A stretch of 64,000 nt of DNA from Gnetum montanum (lineage: Eukaryota > Streptophyta > Gnetopsida > Gnetales > Gnetaceae). This document shows, piece by piece, positions 11,065 to 23,059 of the stretch. Every line of letters begins with the position of its first letter. The first letter of the stretch is position 1. Both the position numbers and the translations under genes were made by a program. Below the pieces are notes generated by a model, which ran no database searches, was not told the origin of the DNA, and worked only from the letters and a program-made list of their open reading frames with translations. The stretch is from positions 613,489 to 677,488 of the forward strand of contig MNCI01011140.1 in assembly GCA_015680685.1 (NCBI GenBank), written 5' to 3'.

Positions 11065-12245
11065 GTAGTCTAGCAAGGCAAAAAATGAACAAGGACTTTA
11101 GAACAAGAGTTGAGTTTGAAAATGATATCTACGTAGAGATGTCGTTATGAAGACTACATAGGCAAAATGAGAGCATGGACAAGTACAAAGACTACAAGCT
11201 AAATGAAGATGCTCCATGGATTGAGAAGAAGCTAAATCAACAAGAGAAAGCCTTAGGAACTAGAGCTTAAACATTGAGAAGACATCTCCAAGGAACATAA
11301 GATGTCTTGGCTGAGAGGAAGTCAATCATAGAAAGGCATCTCCCAAAAATAGGAGACATCTCCTTTGGAAAGAAGACATATCCCCAAAGATGTCCCATTC
11401 TAAAAGGAGACATCTCCCTGGAGTTGAAACTAAATAAAGAAAGACATCCTAATCTCAAAGAAGACGTCTACACTAGTCATTGAATAGTTATTGCATGAAT
11501 TTTGAGGTATTTTTGAAAACTTTGAGGCTATATGTAGACTTCAAACTCTTCAAAATTGTGCAACGATTGTCGACATCAAAGCTATCATTGACATATCTAT
11601 CCTCTTATACTCTTCTTCTACATTTTCACATCATTTTCTTAGTTGGATATTAATTGTATGTTGAATTGAGCCTCAACAACAAGGTCTTGTAATTGTAGTT
11701 GCATTCTTTCCTTGATTTTTACATTCTTTCTTGTTGCCCTATGGGGTTGATGTCCTTCTTGTGGAAAGGCATTTGTATTGAGCTTGTTGGAATCTTGCAG
11801 GATTAAGTGGTTTTGCAAAATCAAAATACTCCAAAGTGGAGCCCAATTTTGTAAAGGCTGTGGGATCCTTGAAACCACATTCTGAGCTTGTTAGGACCAT
11901 GTGGGATTGACTGGTTTTGCAATGATGAAACACTTTAGAACAAAGCTCAGAGCTTGTACAAGGTGTGGTGCCCTTCAAATCACATTCTGAGCTTGTTGGG
12001 ACCTTATGAGGTTGAGAGATTTCATAATAATGAAACTCTCTGTAGTAAATCTCAAATCTTATAAATATTGTGGTGTCCTTTAAACCACATTTTCAAAGAA
12101 ACAAAGTCTAAAGGTATGTAAGTAATCTATTCTTTGAGTGTGGACTACCCAAGCTGGTGAACCATGTATATTTTGTGTTTAATTTGGTGGCTATAACTTG
12201 TTTTAGTTGGGAAACTTATTCACTCCCCCTTCTAAGTTCTTCATC
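11065..12245 (+). mobile_element. copia-like LTR remnant, possibly solo
   Basis: No ORF. Reading left to right there is an array of AGACATCT and its complement (about 11278-11475, nine copies counting one-base variants), a TATA-like GCTATATGTAG near 11528, three 105-bp tandem units (11780-12093), and an end rich in ATTCACTCCCCCTTCTAAG near 12218. That order resembles U3 enhancer, TATA box, R/U5 and LTR end of a plant copia LTR. No internal region follows, which fits a solo LTR or a truncated element. The left boundary is uncertain because E1 is inserted there. Confidence 0.4.
11780..12093 (+). repeat. three tandem repeats of about 105 bp
   Basis: Units start at 11780, 11884 and 11989, each with GAGCTTGTT, and end with CCACATTCT or its variant CCACATTTT (CACATTCT in the second). 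Each holds a TGGTTTTGCAA-like block and a TGTGGGATCC/GTGGTGTCC-like block. The units are diverged but co-linear. Short open frames on the minus strand here are a consequence of the repeat. Confidence 0.8.
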
Positions 12246-12255
12246 CTCATGATGT

Positions 12256-12550
12256 ATTGGTTAAGACATGATTTATACTCTCCAAGTCATAAGTTTAATC
12301 TTAGCACTATATAATGAGATGTATAATTAGTAGAGTTAAATGGATTCAATAAATCCAAGAAGATTTAGAACATGCTAAAAATATTTTCTTTTGAGGGAAT
12401 GGATGTTGAAACCCTAGAATAATTATAATATAGGTACCCCAAGATATATAGTCCAATTTAAACTTTATAACTCAACATTATCCATTAAATTTGAATCCAT
12501 GACTTAAAGCTTTTAAATCAAGTCTTACCACTAGGATAACATCTCATTGT
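12256..12550. repeat. imperfect inverted repeat with tRNA-like arms
   Basis: The left arm (about 12256-12330: TGGTTAAGA...AAGTCATAAGTTTAATC) resembles the complement of the right arm (about 12455-12550). Each arm has a tRNA A-box-like TGGTAAGA and a B-box-like GGATTCAAAT at tRNA-like spacing. It resembles a small SINE-derived or fold-back element. The same sequence family recurs at 15365-15885. Confidence 0.45.
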
Positions 12551-12689
12551 TAGTTTTATTTAATCAACACATTAGTTTTGGGTTCCATTAAGCCCCTATC
12601 CAATATGTTAAGCTTTTGCACATTACTGAAAATTGATGCTTGCATGTATGTTCATTTGTAATTTTTATGTTAATTATATCTCTTAGGTT

Positions 12690-14060
12690 ATACTTATAGT
12701 AAATTTATTTTATGGGCATCTAATGTTTCTCTAATAGATCTAATTTTTCTCTCTTAAATTTTTGCTTAATAAATTTGATCTCTCTAGAATTCCTTTATGA
12801 AAGATTCTAAATTGCTTCCACCTTCTTTAGTAAGTATCAAAAAATTTGATTCTTCTATCGATGTAGAAATTTCTATTGATTCTTAGACTACACATGTATG
12901 AGTCACTAGCAACTAATCTTACATTACAATATGTGTTTATTTAAATTTTGAATTACCTTCTTTGTAATTGAATTTTTGCTCCATAGTTAAATGATGTGAT
13001 GCAAAAGCATGATTTAAGTTATTCATTCTAGATATTATTCTTATTTTTTATCTTGTTGAACTAGGTAATGATTCAATGGTGCAGCATGCCCTAGCTATAA
13101 GGTCTCTTATAAATGAACTTGAAATTTTGATGTCTAATCTAAAGAATATTCTAACTTTCCAAGTTTTGTCAAGTTATTTAATCATTAATTAATCTTTTAA
13201 AAACTCTTAGTATGAAATTATTGGTCTTTTCACTTTTATTAAGCGTATAAAATCTATTTCAATATCATTTAGTTTTCATAGATTATTTTTTGTTAAAATC
13301 AATCCTCTTTACTATTAAAAGGAATTAGTATTGTAAGCAAGTAGAAAGTCTTACATACAACCAATTACATATTAGGATCTTCATAATTCTTGTAACTTTT
13401 TCATCATGAAGAACATTTATTTATTGTTTATTCTTTTCTACTCAAGAAACAATATTCTAAGGAAAAGAGAAAATGAGTTGCCGCTAAGGATAAAAAATAA
13501 CAATTTGAAGTTGAACATATGAAAAATCAAGTTCTTGTCAATTATAAGAATCATAAAATGGTAAGAAAAAAATATGAGAAGACAAAAGCTTTTACAAATG
13601 CTTTGTTTTTACTATGGAAAGTATTGATCAGTGCAAATAGATTGCATGTAAAAAACTTTTTCTTTATGTAAAAAAATTATTGTCTATCTAAATTTTAAAT
13701 CTTTTTCTAATGAGAAAACTTTAGCAAATGCAATAAGATCTTGATGTAAGATTAATCATGATGGACAATATATGTCAGTATTTTCTATTAGCTTTTCTCT
13801 CCTATAAAAGTTAGTATTTCACTAAATCTTTTTATTACTACATCAAATCCTTTTGCTATTTTAGATTTGAGTATGAATATTTAACATGATGTAAATATTT
13901 TTACGCCTTGAACCATCCTTCCTATTAACAATTAATTTTCCTCTTTTTATTTTTAAAGCATCTATTCTAAGGTTGTACATCAAAGTAGATATTCTTAAAA
14001 TTGAAAAGCTATTTTATTGCATCTTGTTTTTTGTGCTTTCTACTCTCTAATTAAGTGATA
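12690..14060 (+). pseudogene. L1-type LINE ORF1 (gag-like) remnant, copy 1
   Basis: Heavily decayed, with stops in all frames, but co-linear with 42600-44050. Blocks shared by both copies include a Ser-rich start (GTAGAAATTTCTATTGATT), a region near 13000-13110 (TTCAATGGTGCAGCATGCC), SYIQPITY near 13355, then a Cys/His-containing stretch and KKQYSKEK, and a lysine-rich tail. In plant L1 ORF1 proteins a gag-like domain is followed by a C-x2-C...H...C knuckle and a basic tail, and the order here agrees. The assignment is by pattern, and the knuckle itself is damaged. ORF1 is an RNA-binding chaperone of LINE particles. Confidence 0.5.
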
Positions 14061-15364
14061 TACTCTAAAGTTTTATTCTTATTATTAATATTTTTTTGGG
14101 TTTTGACATCCTTGCCTCAACCCCCAACCCATTATTCATTTTTTATTTAAAAATGTTTCCTTTATTTTATTGTAAACTTGTAATATACATTTTAACTTAC
14201 TAGCTATATACTTGTCTCAATTAAAATAATAAGTTTTGTAACATCGCACTAAATAGGCTTTGATTAAAAATGTATTACTTATAAAAATAAATCACAACTT
14301 AATAAAAATCAAATCATGATAAGAAAAAATGTGACAAGGAAAGAAATAGACATCCAAAATAAGCATAGATAAACAATGTCAATAATCCCTTGGGTATAAA
14401 ACCTAACATATTTTTCTAACCTATTTACTAACAAATAGTTTGTAGAACTAATGCCTAAGCCAAAATTATAATAACCAAATGTACTAAAAATAACGGAATT
14501 AATTGCAAGATAAATACTTTAAAAGGTCCTAGTTAACAACATAAATCTATATATAGATTTTCTTCAAACTCATAAGATTCTATTTCTTAGATGTTGGTAA
14601 AGAAAAAACATGGATTTTAATGGGAAGACTATATGTATTTAAGCTTACAAGAGCACACTAGTCCTAGGGATATAGTGTTAGGAATGTACCAAATGGTGAA
14701 GGAATGTCAGGCTGTTAGTAAATGTAGTTCAACATTAAAATCTTTTCAGTCAAGATTGCAAGTTTAAAATGGATGATGCAAAGCAAAAGATTATGTTTTC
14801 TATTATTTTCTTCTTCTACTTCTTCTCATCAATAATTCTAAAAATTTCATTCTCTTTTCCATCATTCTCAATGTGCAAAGTCATGGAAGACTATACATTC
14901 TCAACCAAATTAGATATAATAAATCTAATCTAGTTCAACATTATTACTACAATCATTATTAATACTCTCTTTTTTTTTTCCTTTTTTTTCACTTTCATCT
15001 TTTTTATTTTCATCATATATTTTCTTTCCATCATTTTTGTTTATCTATTTGGTTATTTTTTGCATTGATTTTTTTGTGTGTTAATTCTTCCTCTACTTCT
15101 ATTTTCTTCACTATTTTATTTTATTTTAAAAAAAATATTTTTCCTTATTTCATATGTATTTATATTCACATTGTTTCATATTTTTATGATATTCCATGTC
15201 TATTATTTGGTAGATGTTAGGTAGGTATCTATTGTAAGGACTATTTAGGGAAGATCTAGAGATATGAGGGTAGAAGAATAGTTGGTATAGAGTGGGTAGT
15301 GGGTAGCGCATATGAGAGGGATAGTAAGTTATTAGGTATTATATATAGTTTGGTTAGTTTAAAC
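14061..15364. other. AT-rich stretch, nothing recognised
   Basis: Includes a long pyrimidine-rich run (about 14940-15180). I see no coding block, repeat pair or RNA gene. It could be the eroded downstream part of the LINE at 12690-14060. Confidence 0.4.
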
Positions 15365-15885
15365 AATGAGATATTATCCTAGTAATAAGACTCTTGATTT
15401 GTAAGCTCCAAGTCATGGATTTGATTATAATAGTTGATGCAAGTTATAAAGCTCTTATTGGATTATATATCTTGGGGTGTACCTATATTTTTATTATTTC
15501 AAAATTCTAGCTCAGCTCTTTCCCTTCCCCTCTACCTACCCCCTCCCTCCCAAACATAATACACAAGTTATGGATGGTACAATGAATAAATGACAAGTCA
15601 ATTATGATTAATAGTTTTTAAAATAAATTATCATTTAATCTAGTCATAGGCTTTAAAAAAATCTAATCTCAATGGAAAACATTAATGATCAAACTCTACT
15701 ACACAAGCCAAAGCTTTAGTAGTTATTAAATGGGGGTCTTTTGGGACCTAAAATAATTAAAATATGGGCACACCCCAAGATATATAGTTTACATATAACT
15801 TTATAACTTAGCATTTCCCACCAAAACCATACCCATGACTTAGAGTTTCCAAATAAAGAGTCTTAGCACTAAGCTAACACCTATT
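15365..15885. repeat. fold-back element with inverted arms of about 140 bp
   Basis: The left arm (15365-15512: TTATCCTAGTAATAAGAC, CAAGTCATGGATTTGAT, TATATCTTGGGGTGTACC) is an imperfect complement of the right arm (15743-15885: CACACCCCAAGATATATAG, CCCATGACTTAGAGTTTCC). About 230 bp lie between them. The outer part of each arm has tRNA-like A and B boxes. It may be a MITE or two SINEs inserted head-to-head. It truncates the LINE that begins at 15890. Confidence 0.65.
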
Positions 15886-15889
15886 ATTT

Positions 15890-17560
15890 ATTTTAGTAGC
15901 TATAAGACATTATCAAGAGTATATTTATCTAGAAAAAATATAGTTTTCTCTTTATTCATAATGATATAAAAGTGATGCATAAGCTTGGAAGCCACTTCAT
16001 GAGTAATAATTTTATAACTTGGGCCAAGGAATGTAAGGGGTCTCTAATATTTTAATAGTGTAGATCTTCTTATTTCAATAAAAGTTTTCTAATACTCCTA
16101 ATACTAACTTTTCCTAAAGAACCATTTTTCATAGCTTCTTTATACGTGCCATAAAAGTTGTGCTTAATATATGGCCAATAACATTTGTGAAATTCAACAA
16201 TACAACCATAGTCATTATAACTTGAGTAAGCTCTAAGAAAAGCAAGCTATTTGACATCATATTAATATTCTATCTAGGAACTTTCTACAAGAGCTCATGT
16301 AACTTTTGATGATCCATCTCCTTTGAAGAAAATAGTTGCACATAGAATATAAAGAATTAATTTCTACCAAAATAGAGTCAAGTTTTCTTTAAAAAGGATT
16401 ATCATTTAGATACTTAAAAAATTATCAATTTATCCCTAATGCAAATCTAGTTGAGTTGAGCTTATAACTAAGCACTATGGATAAATTTGAACATTCATTA
16501 ACAAGACACTCTTAGATATGGACATTGAAGGATGATTCAGAAAGTAACCTAGTTAGTCATAAAATATTAAATTCTTGTTGTTCTCTAATTTGCAATTATT
16601 TTATTATTTTGAACCAATTTTCCTAAGCGCTTACATAACTTAGTAGTTTTATCAAAAGCTTGATTCTACCAATCGATTCAACTTGTTCCTCTCATTGAGA
16701 ATGGACAAATGTTCTAATTCTAAATAAGCAATTTGTAATAAGCATCACTTTTAAGGAATTATATATTAAAGATGAAGGACTATTAGGAGAGTTGAACTAG
16801 TTGTATTTCATTAGTTCTTTAATAAAAAATAATAGGACTATGATCAAGTAAAAAGAAGTGATTGAGAGCTTGTACAAAAGAATTCATTTTGAAATTAGGC
16901 TTGATAAATTACTAATGAAATTAAAAAAATTTCTAGCCTAGATAAAATTTTTGTAAATTTTGATCTTAAATTATTTTAGATAAATCATTACTCTCTAAGA
17001 ATGTTAGTCCTATTTTCTAGAAGATTAATAAGATGGAATCTTTCCTTAATGTGACGTCAAAGAATTTTGTATTATGAAATACTAAAAACAAGTTACCCAT
17101 CTATTTTATCAAAATTAAAGAAAATGAAATTAAAATATCCTATCATGATAAAAGAAAAATTTGCCAACTCATGTAGGATATGTTTCCAAACCATCAATCT
17201 TAGCTTCTCATTGTTAGGAGAATAGATGCATAAAAAACCAATTAGTCTATTCTTTAAAGATATAATACTCCGAACTAAGATATCTAATCAATAACTTGAG
17301 CATTTCACTTAGAATGAAGGAAGACGACAAAACCATCATGACCCTTTGTATGTTTTGACATAAACTAAAGAAACCTTGGTATTATATAAGAATAATCTAT
17401 TTGAAGATCAAAACCTTAAATCTTTAATTCTTGTAAAAATATAATACTTGGATGAGCCTCTCTAATATCATGATAGATATGATATGACCTTAGAAGATCT
17501 ATTCATCCTTTAATATTTCATGAAAATAAATTAGTCACAGAATTAAGTAAAAAGGATGTT
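15890..17560 (-). pseudogene. L1-type LINE ORF2 remnant: endonuclease and start of RT
   Basis: Reading leftwards from about 17560 there are apurinic-type endonuclease landmarks: HPSIIFLQEL near 17450 (usual LQET), a YSPN motif near 17215, GYFN near 17140 (usual GDFN) and LDHSPI near 16835 (usual SDHSPI). Further on, about 16130-15900 gives YGTYKEAMKNGSLGK and a following block that matches the N-terminal part of L1 RT, including the region around I..IPK...NWRPISL in decayed form. Stops and frameshifts are frequent. The rest of the RT is missing, cut off at the fold-back element. ORF2 nicks DNA and copies its RNA at the nick. Confidence 0.65.
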
Positions 17561-17599
17561 CTTTCATCCTAAAATAATCAAAAATAATAGTTTTTGATT

Positions 17600-18777
17600 C
17601 CAACTATAATAATATTGGAGGGTTTATAGGAAAACTGTGAAGAATTATCATATCTTATTCTTTTATAACTTTAAAAATCTTAAGGATAATAAATGACATT
17701 AAAAAACATAGAAAAAAATTACATATGATCTTCATTGACTTGGAAAAATAATATGATAGAGTGCCTAGAGATATTATTTAGTGGGTCTTACCAAGGAAAA
17801 TCATCCCTAATAAATATACTAAGGTGATTTAAGACATGATTCAAGACATGTATGAAGGAGCTATCACTAAAATTTGAATACCTTATAGAATAACATATGA
17901 TTTTCCAATTACATTAGGCCCACATCAATGGTATGTACTTAACTTGTACTTATTTTCCATTATTATGGATGAATTAATAAAGGAAATGCAAGATTAAATC
18001 CCTTGGTGTATGCTATTTGTAGATGATATTGTGTATGTGGATATAGCTCAATAAATATTACTCTTAAAATGGGGAAGTGAAGACATGCTTCAAAATCAAA
18101 AGACTTAAAAATTAGCAAAAGTAAGATAGAATATATGGAATGAAATTTTAATAATAGCATAAAAAGTGGTGAAAAGAAAGTAATAATTTAAGGTAAAAAC
18201 ATCCCTCACTATAAACAGTTTCACTACCTAGGATTAACTTTTCAATCAAATGGTGAAATTGATAAAGATATCAGAAATAGAATTGAGGCAACATGATCAA
18301 AATGGAGACAAGCTAGTGGTATTCTATGTGATAAAAGGATATCAATAAAAGTAAAGGGGAAATTTTACAAAATAGCAATCAAGCATGCTATCTTATATGA
18401 TGTTGAATGTTAAGTAGCACAAAAGAGGCATGAATAATAAATCATTGTGGAAGAAATGCAAATGCTTCGATGGATGTTAAATGTTCCTAGAAGAGATAAA
18501 TTACATAATGCAGACATTAGAGGAATACTTAAAGTAGCTTCTATTTTAGATAAACTACTAGACCAACAACTTAGATGATTTGGATATGTGCAAAGAAGAT
18601 CATACAATGAGCCTATAAACAAAGATGACTACAATACTATTTGAGAAAAACTATCAAAATAAAGATCAAAGAAGACATGGAAAAAAACGATTGAAGATGA
18701 TATGAATAAATTGCAAATAAATAAGTATCTAGCTCTTCATAGAGATGAATGACAAAAAAAAAACTCATGTGGCTGAC
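17600..18777 (+). pseudogene. RTE-type LINE reverse transcriptase, 5'-truncated, split by E2
   Basis: With stops removed, the landmarks are HMIFIDLEK.YDRVPR near 17730 (RT motif with the first catalytic Asp), MYEGAITK near 17855, DFPITLGPHQW near 17900 (usual GLHQG), WCMLFVDDIVYVD near 18005 (usual FADD, so the DD pair is kept), then FHYLGLTFQSNGEID, SKWRQASGILCDKR, KGKFYKIAIKHAILY, EMQMLRWMLNVPRRD and FGYVQRR. This is the conserved order of plant RTE-like elements. The reading runs into the left end of E2 at CTCATGTGGCTGAC and resumes after E2 at 42233. Many stops lie where Trp or Gln codons are expected. Confidence 0.8.
18773..18777. repeat. target-site duplication of E2, left copy
   Basis: CTGAC before the left LTR against TTGAC at 42234-42238 after the right LTR, one C/T difference. 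The fit is supported by the RTE reading continuing across the join. The exact right LTR end is ambiguous by one base. Confidence 0.6.
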
Positions 18778-19656
18778 TAATGAGTAGCAAATGCCCCTAT
18801 GCTCAACCATATGAATCACTAAGTGTTCATGCATGATTAGGTCGAATTCCTTGAACCCTTTGTCTTCTAGTACACTAGCCTCTAGGAAGTGAACTTGCCC
18901 TAATAGTCATTCATTGTCTTCCTAATTACACTTGTGATATGTAAAGGTATGGTTAAGTGTAATCAAGGCATATGATTTTTATTATTTTTATGCTTTATGT
19001 TTTTTATGTGATTAAAATATAGGATGAAAGGAATGAAGTAATTTAGTTGCTAATTTACTCTAACTAACTAACCAATGTCTAACTAATCCTAACATAAGCA
19101 TCCAATTCCACTTTCTATACACATCCTAAACATGTATAATGCTACTTGGTTATAAAACGTTAAACATTACTAGGATTACTAAGCATCATGCTCATGCTCA
19201 AAGTGGTGTACTTATGTGCTTAATTAATTGATATTTAATCTAGCTTAATTACTTAAAGTATTAAAGGAAATTACATAAAACATTAAATGTATGAAGAAAA
19301 TATTTAATCTACCTAAACTATTACAAGGTTTATTAGAAAGCTCATCTTTATTGCCACACACACTGCCATGCTCAAGTACAATAGTGCTCAAATAAAGATT
19401 CATACATACAATGACCCCTACTATGGGCACTTGGGAAAATATTCTAACTCTAGGATAAAGACTATGATAAAGAGCTTTACTACACTATGATAAAGACTCT
19501 CAAACCATGTGTTCAAGTGTTATATTTATAGGTCAGTAGACAACATGCAATATCATATATCCAACATTACTTTTTCATCCCTGATATTGGGTATATGATA
19601 TTAGGGCTTTGATATCAAATATTTGATATTAGGGCTAAACAAAATACACTTTATCA
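18778..19656 (-). repeat. E2 3' LTR (879 bp)
   Basis: Starts TAATGAG (TG to TA at the first dinucleotide) and ends TTTATCA. It is co-linear with 41357-42232. TATA-like TATATTTATAG at 19521-19531 and several GATATT/GATATC motifs at 19545-19640. A purine tract (complement of TACTTCCATGAC) abuts it at 19657. Confidence 0.85.
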
Positions 19657-21870
19657 TACTTCCATGACTAAATAAAAACTCATCCTTGAGTGAACAAAAG
19701 GAGGAACAAGTCCCTTACAAAATATTGATAATGTATGGGATTATTAACTAACATGCAAACTGACTCAGATGAAACAAATAGATTCTAAGTGCCCAAGTAT
19801 ATGGATTTATAATTTTTTATAAAATTCAATGTTTATGATAATATAATTGAACACCTCAGCCAAAAATAACATCCAACTCCTTCGGCATCTAAAGATCAAG
19901 GGAGAAGATTCAATGATCATGAAGGGACCTCATTACATGGTGATGCTATTTATTCCTTAGTGAAAATAATCCTACTTCAAGTCCACAATTCTCTTTACAA
20001 TCACACCAAAATCACATATTAGTGTGCAATGTGTAACTTTTAGCTTTGATGTACCTTGTCTTGCTAGTAGTTACACTTGGCTAAGTTGTGATTATGGTGG
20101 ATTGATTCTTTTAATAGTATTTGATTTCTGCAACTATCAAAGTTCATTGAAAGGGTTTAACTTCATGGATTAATGATGTTAGTATTAGTTCTTAGTTAAA
20201 CCTTTGTGGAATTTTGAAAACTTTGAAAAAAATTGGCCATAAAAAAAAAGTCAAAAGAAAACCTAAGTGGCCCCCATGACACAGATCATACCTTCGATAG
20301 TGGAAAGACTAAAAATGGGATGAAATGGATAAGTGATTCATCATTAAATTCAGAAAAGATCAAATGTAATGAAATGCTTGAAGAGGATTAAAGAATTTAC
20401 AAAAAAAATTTTAAAAAAAAGATTCCACTGAAAAACATTGTGAAGATGCACATAATTAGATGTCATCGATGGGACACACAAAAGGATTTGATTATGAGAA
20501 TGCCTAAGGATAAAGAACTTAACTATCTTCATCAAAAGGTATGCAAGTGGGTCCTCCCTAAAGTAATCACATGCCCTTTGTTGCCCTTGTGTATCCTTAA
20601 ACCAAGGAGTCCATAGGCCCCATGGGTGATTAATGGTTACAGAAAGTTAAGTACGAAAACCTAAAAGAAACAACCTAAGAATTTTGACACATCAAACCAA
20701 GACATTGAACAAGGACATGAACATCAACAGTGAGGTAAGGCATGAAAGTCATATATGGATGAGAGAGAAAAAGTGGAATGGAGTGCCTAATTAAGGTCAC
20801 ATGAAGTCTCTCATGAATTTTGTGGTTAAATGACTAAATAAAATCCATCCTTAGTCTAGGCCAAAACCAACCACATTCAATGACTTTGCATCATCACTCT
20901 AAGATTGTTCCACCCCCTTGAGATACAAGAGTGCTCCCACAGATCAATCACCGTTCCTTATGAAGAAGAAAAAAGAAGTAGGAAGTGAGAAAGAACCTTA
21001 GTTAGAGGGCACCTTTAGGCAAGGGTAACATGGCTTTCGAGTCCCATAACCAGTGCTTATGACTCATTATCCTATCTAAGGAATGTGCTTTGAATTTCCA
21101 CTCTTATTATTATTATTATTATATTAGATGGGAACCACACCATGTAAAGACTCATTCAACTTCCTGTTATTGGTCGACATAGAATAGTCCCCTTGAAGTC
21201 ACACCTTGTTCAAGCCCTTGAATCCTTTCCAAGTCCAAAAACTACCAAGATCACAAGTTCGTTAAAGGTTTATTAAGGAAAGAGACCTCATATTTCCAAA
21301 ACTAGAAACACCATAGAATTTGTGGGTGGATGACATGGACTCACTACCTATTTCATGAAAAAGAAACCATGTCTTAGTTATTAATAACAAAATTCAAATC
21401 TAGAATCAAGACACTAACAATTAAATAAATAGATAGCACATGCCCACACCAAGCAAACTGCATTGTACCATGTTAGCAATAAGGCACATTATATTAGAAC
21501 ACAATAAGAAAATCATACCGAAATAAAGAAAAATATAAAATAAATTTTAAAATAATTAAAAAAAACATAATAAAAATGTTATAAAACAAAAAGATGATGT
21601 AAAATAGTAAAAAGTAGATAAGAAAAAAGGGTGTAAAAAATAACAAAGTGCAAAACAAAAATGTGTAAACCAAAAAACAAAAAAAAAATGAGGAGCCATT
21701 TATATGATTAGCATGGATGGCTATCTCCCCCATGACTAAGTTGAAAGAAGAAGATCCAAAAAATTTAATGCGGTTTTCCATTTGAGGAGGTGTTATGACC
21801 ACTGGCTTCCTTATACTCATGGAAAGGTTTAATTTCTTACATGTTGACTAGTTGTTTCTTGTTTGGGCTC
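19657..21870 (-). other. E2 3' non-coding region
   Basis: Matches the spacer of E3 block by block (for example GTGTAACTTTTAGCTT..., GTCCTCCCTAAAGTAATCACATGCCC, CATAACCAGTGCTTATG). It holds purine-tract-like motifs at 20271-20280 and 21721-21740 and an A-rich zone at 21520-21680. The extra ORF present in E3 is absent here. Long minus frames near 21500-21820 come from the A/T-rich zone. Confidence 0.65.
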
Positions 21871-21989
21871 TTAGTTTTTAGATCAACATGGCCCTAGAAG
21901 GAAAGGTTTTGGAAATAATATAAGGGCCTTTTCATATTATCTGGAACTTGGTTCATTCTGACACATGTGTGGAGTTTCAGTAGAGGACC

Positions 21990-22960
21990 TTATCTCCTAG
22001 TTGAAATTTGACTTTCCTAATTCTAAGGTCATGGTAATTTTTGTTAAATGCCTTGTGCAACTTGTTAGATGATAGGGCACCAATCAATTTTAATCTAGTA
22101 GGTTGAGATTCATTAATATTTCTTTATATGCTACACTTAAGTCAAGGTCAAGGTCATAGGCTATTGAAAGTGTACAGAGCTTGGATTGAATAGGAAGAGT
22201 TGGAAATTTTTTGTACACTAGCTCATAGGGAGAGTAGCCTATAGGGAGCTTCTAGGTAGAGTGGTAGGCCCATAGGGCATCATTGAGTTTTGTGCTCTAG
22301 TCTCTCCTATATTTTCTAATTGTTCTTGTTAAGATCTTAGTAATTTCCCTATTTGTAACCTCAACCTAACCATTGGCTTAGGGATGATAAGGTGTTATTA
22401 ATTTATGCTCAACCCCCAATCATTACATGAGCTTTTGAAAGGTAGTGCCTGTAAAGTGGGTTCCATTATCAGAAATTAATGCATGTGGTACACCAAACCT
22501 ATTTACAACATTCTATTGTATAAACCAAGTAGTAGTAGAAGATGTACAATCAGTGATGAATGCTACTCCTACCCATGTTATACAATAGTCAATAGAAACT
22601 ATGATGTATGCATTTCCATTTAACATGGACATGATGGAACCCATGAAGTTAATGCCCCAGATGTTGAAGGGTTCCAATGGTTAGATCCACTATTGAGAAT
22701 CCTCCATACAAGTGATCATTCCACCATCATGTTGGCAATATTCACTAGAGCTAACAAATTGGTGAACATCCCTAAAAAGTGTTAGCTAGTAATATCTTGC
22801 CATTAAGATCTTAATGATTGTGTGTCTCCTTGCATAGTGGCCCCCACAAGGACCCTCATAAGCATCTTGGAGAACATGTAGTTGATTAGCATTAGGGACA
22901 CATCAATGGACCATGCTATTGGCACACACCTTATAAAGGTGCCCATTGATCTCTATGAAG
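21990..22960 (-). pseudogene. integrase of E2
   Basis: Order on the minus strand: an H2C2 zinc-binding stretch (EGPCGGHYARRHTIIKIL near 22840, then a Cys-Gln pair near 22730), a core beginning GSIMSM...YIIVSIDYC near 22600 with the first catalytic Asp, FGVPHALISDNGTHF near 22480 with the second Asp in its usual context, and VEHKLITPYHP near 22400. Stops lie at several Gln/Trp positions. Integrase would insert the cDNA. It is followed by the 3' spacer. No chromodomain is seen, which fits an Athila/Tat-type rather than a chromovirus element. Confidence 0.8.
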
Positions 22961-23059
22961 TGTTTCACCTAGTGAAGAAACTATTATTTCTTCATGTAGT
23001 CCAACTCTTGTGGCATCTCTTAAGTGAGATGATAGGTGAGAATGTCATCATACCATTTA

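Noticed and set aside
21494-21820. 108-residue hydrophobic frame on the minus strand, looking like a membrane protein
   Set aside because: It lies in the A/T-rich end zone of E2. Poly-A/T coding gives Phe/Leu/Ile by composition, and the frame is not shared with E1, E3 or E5.
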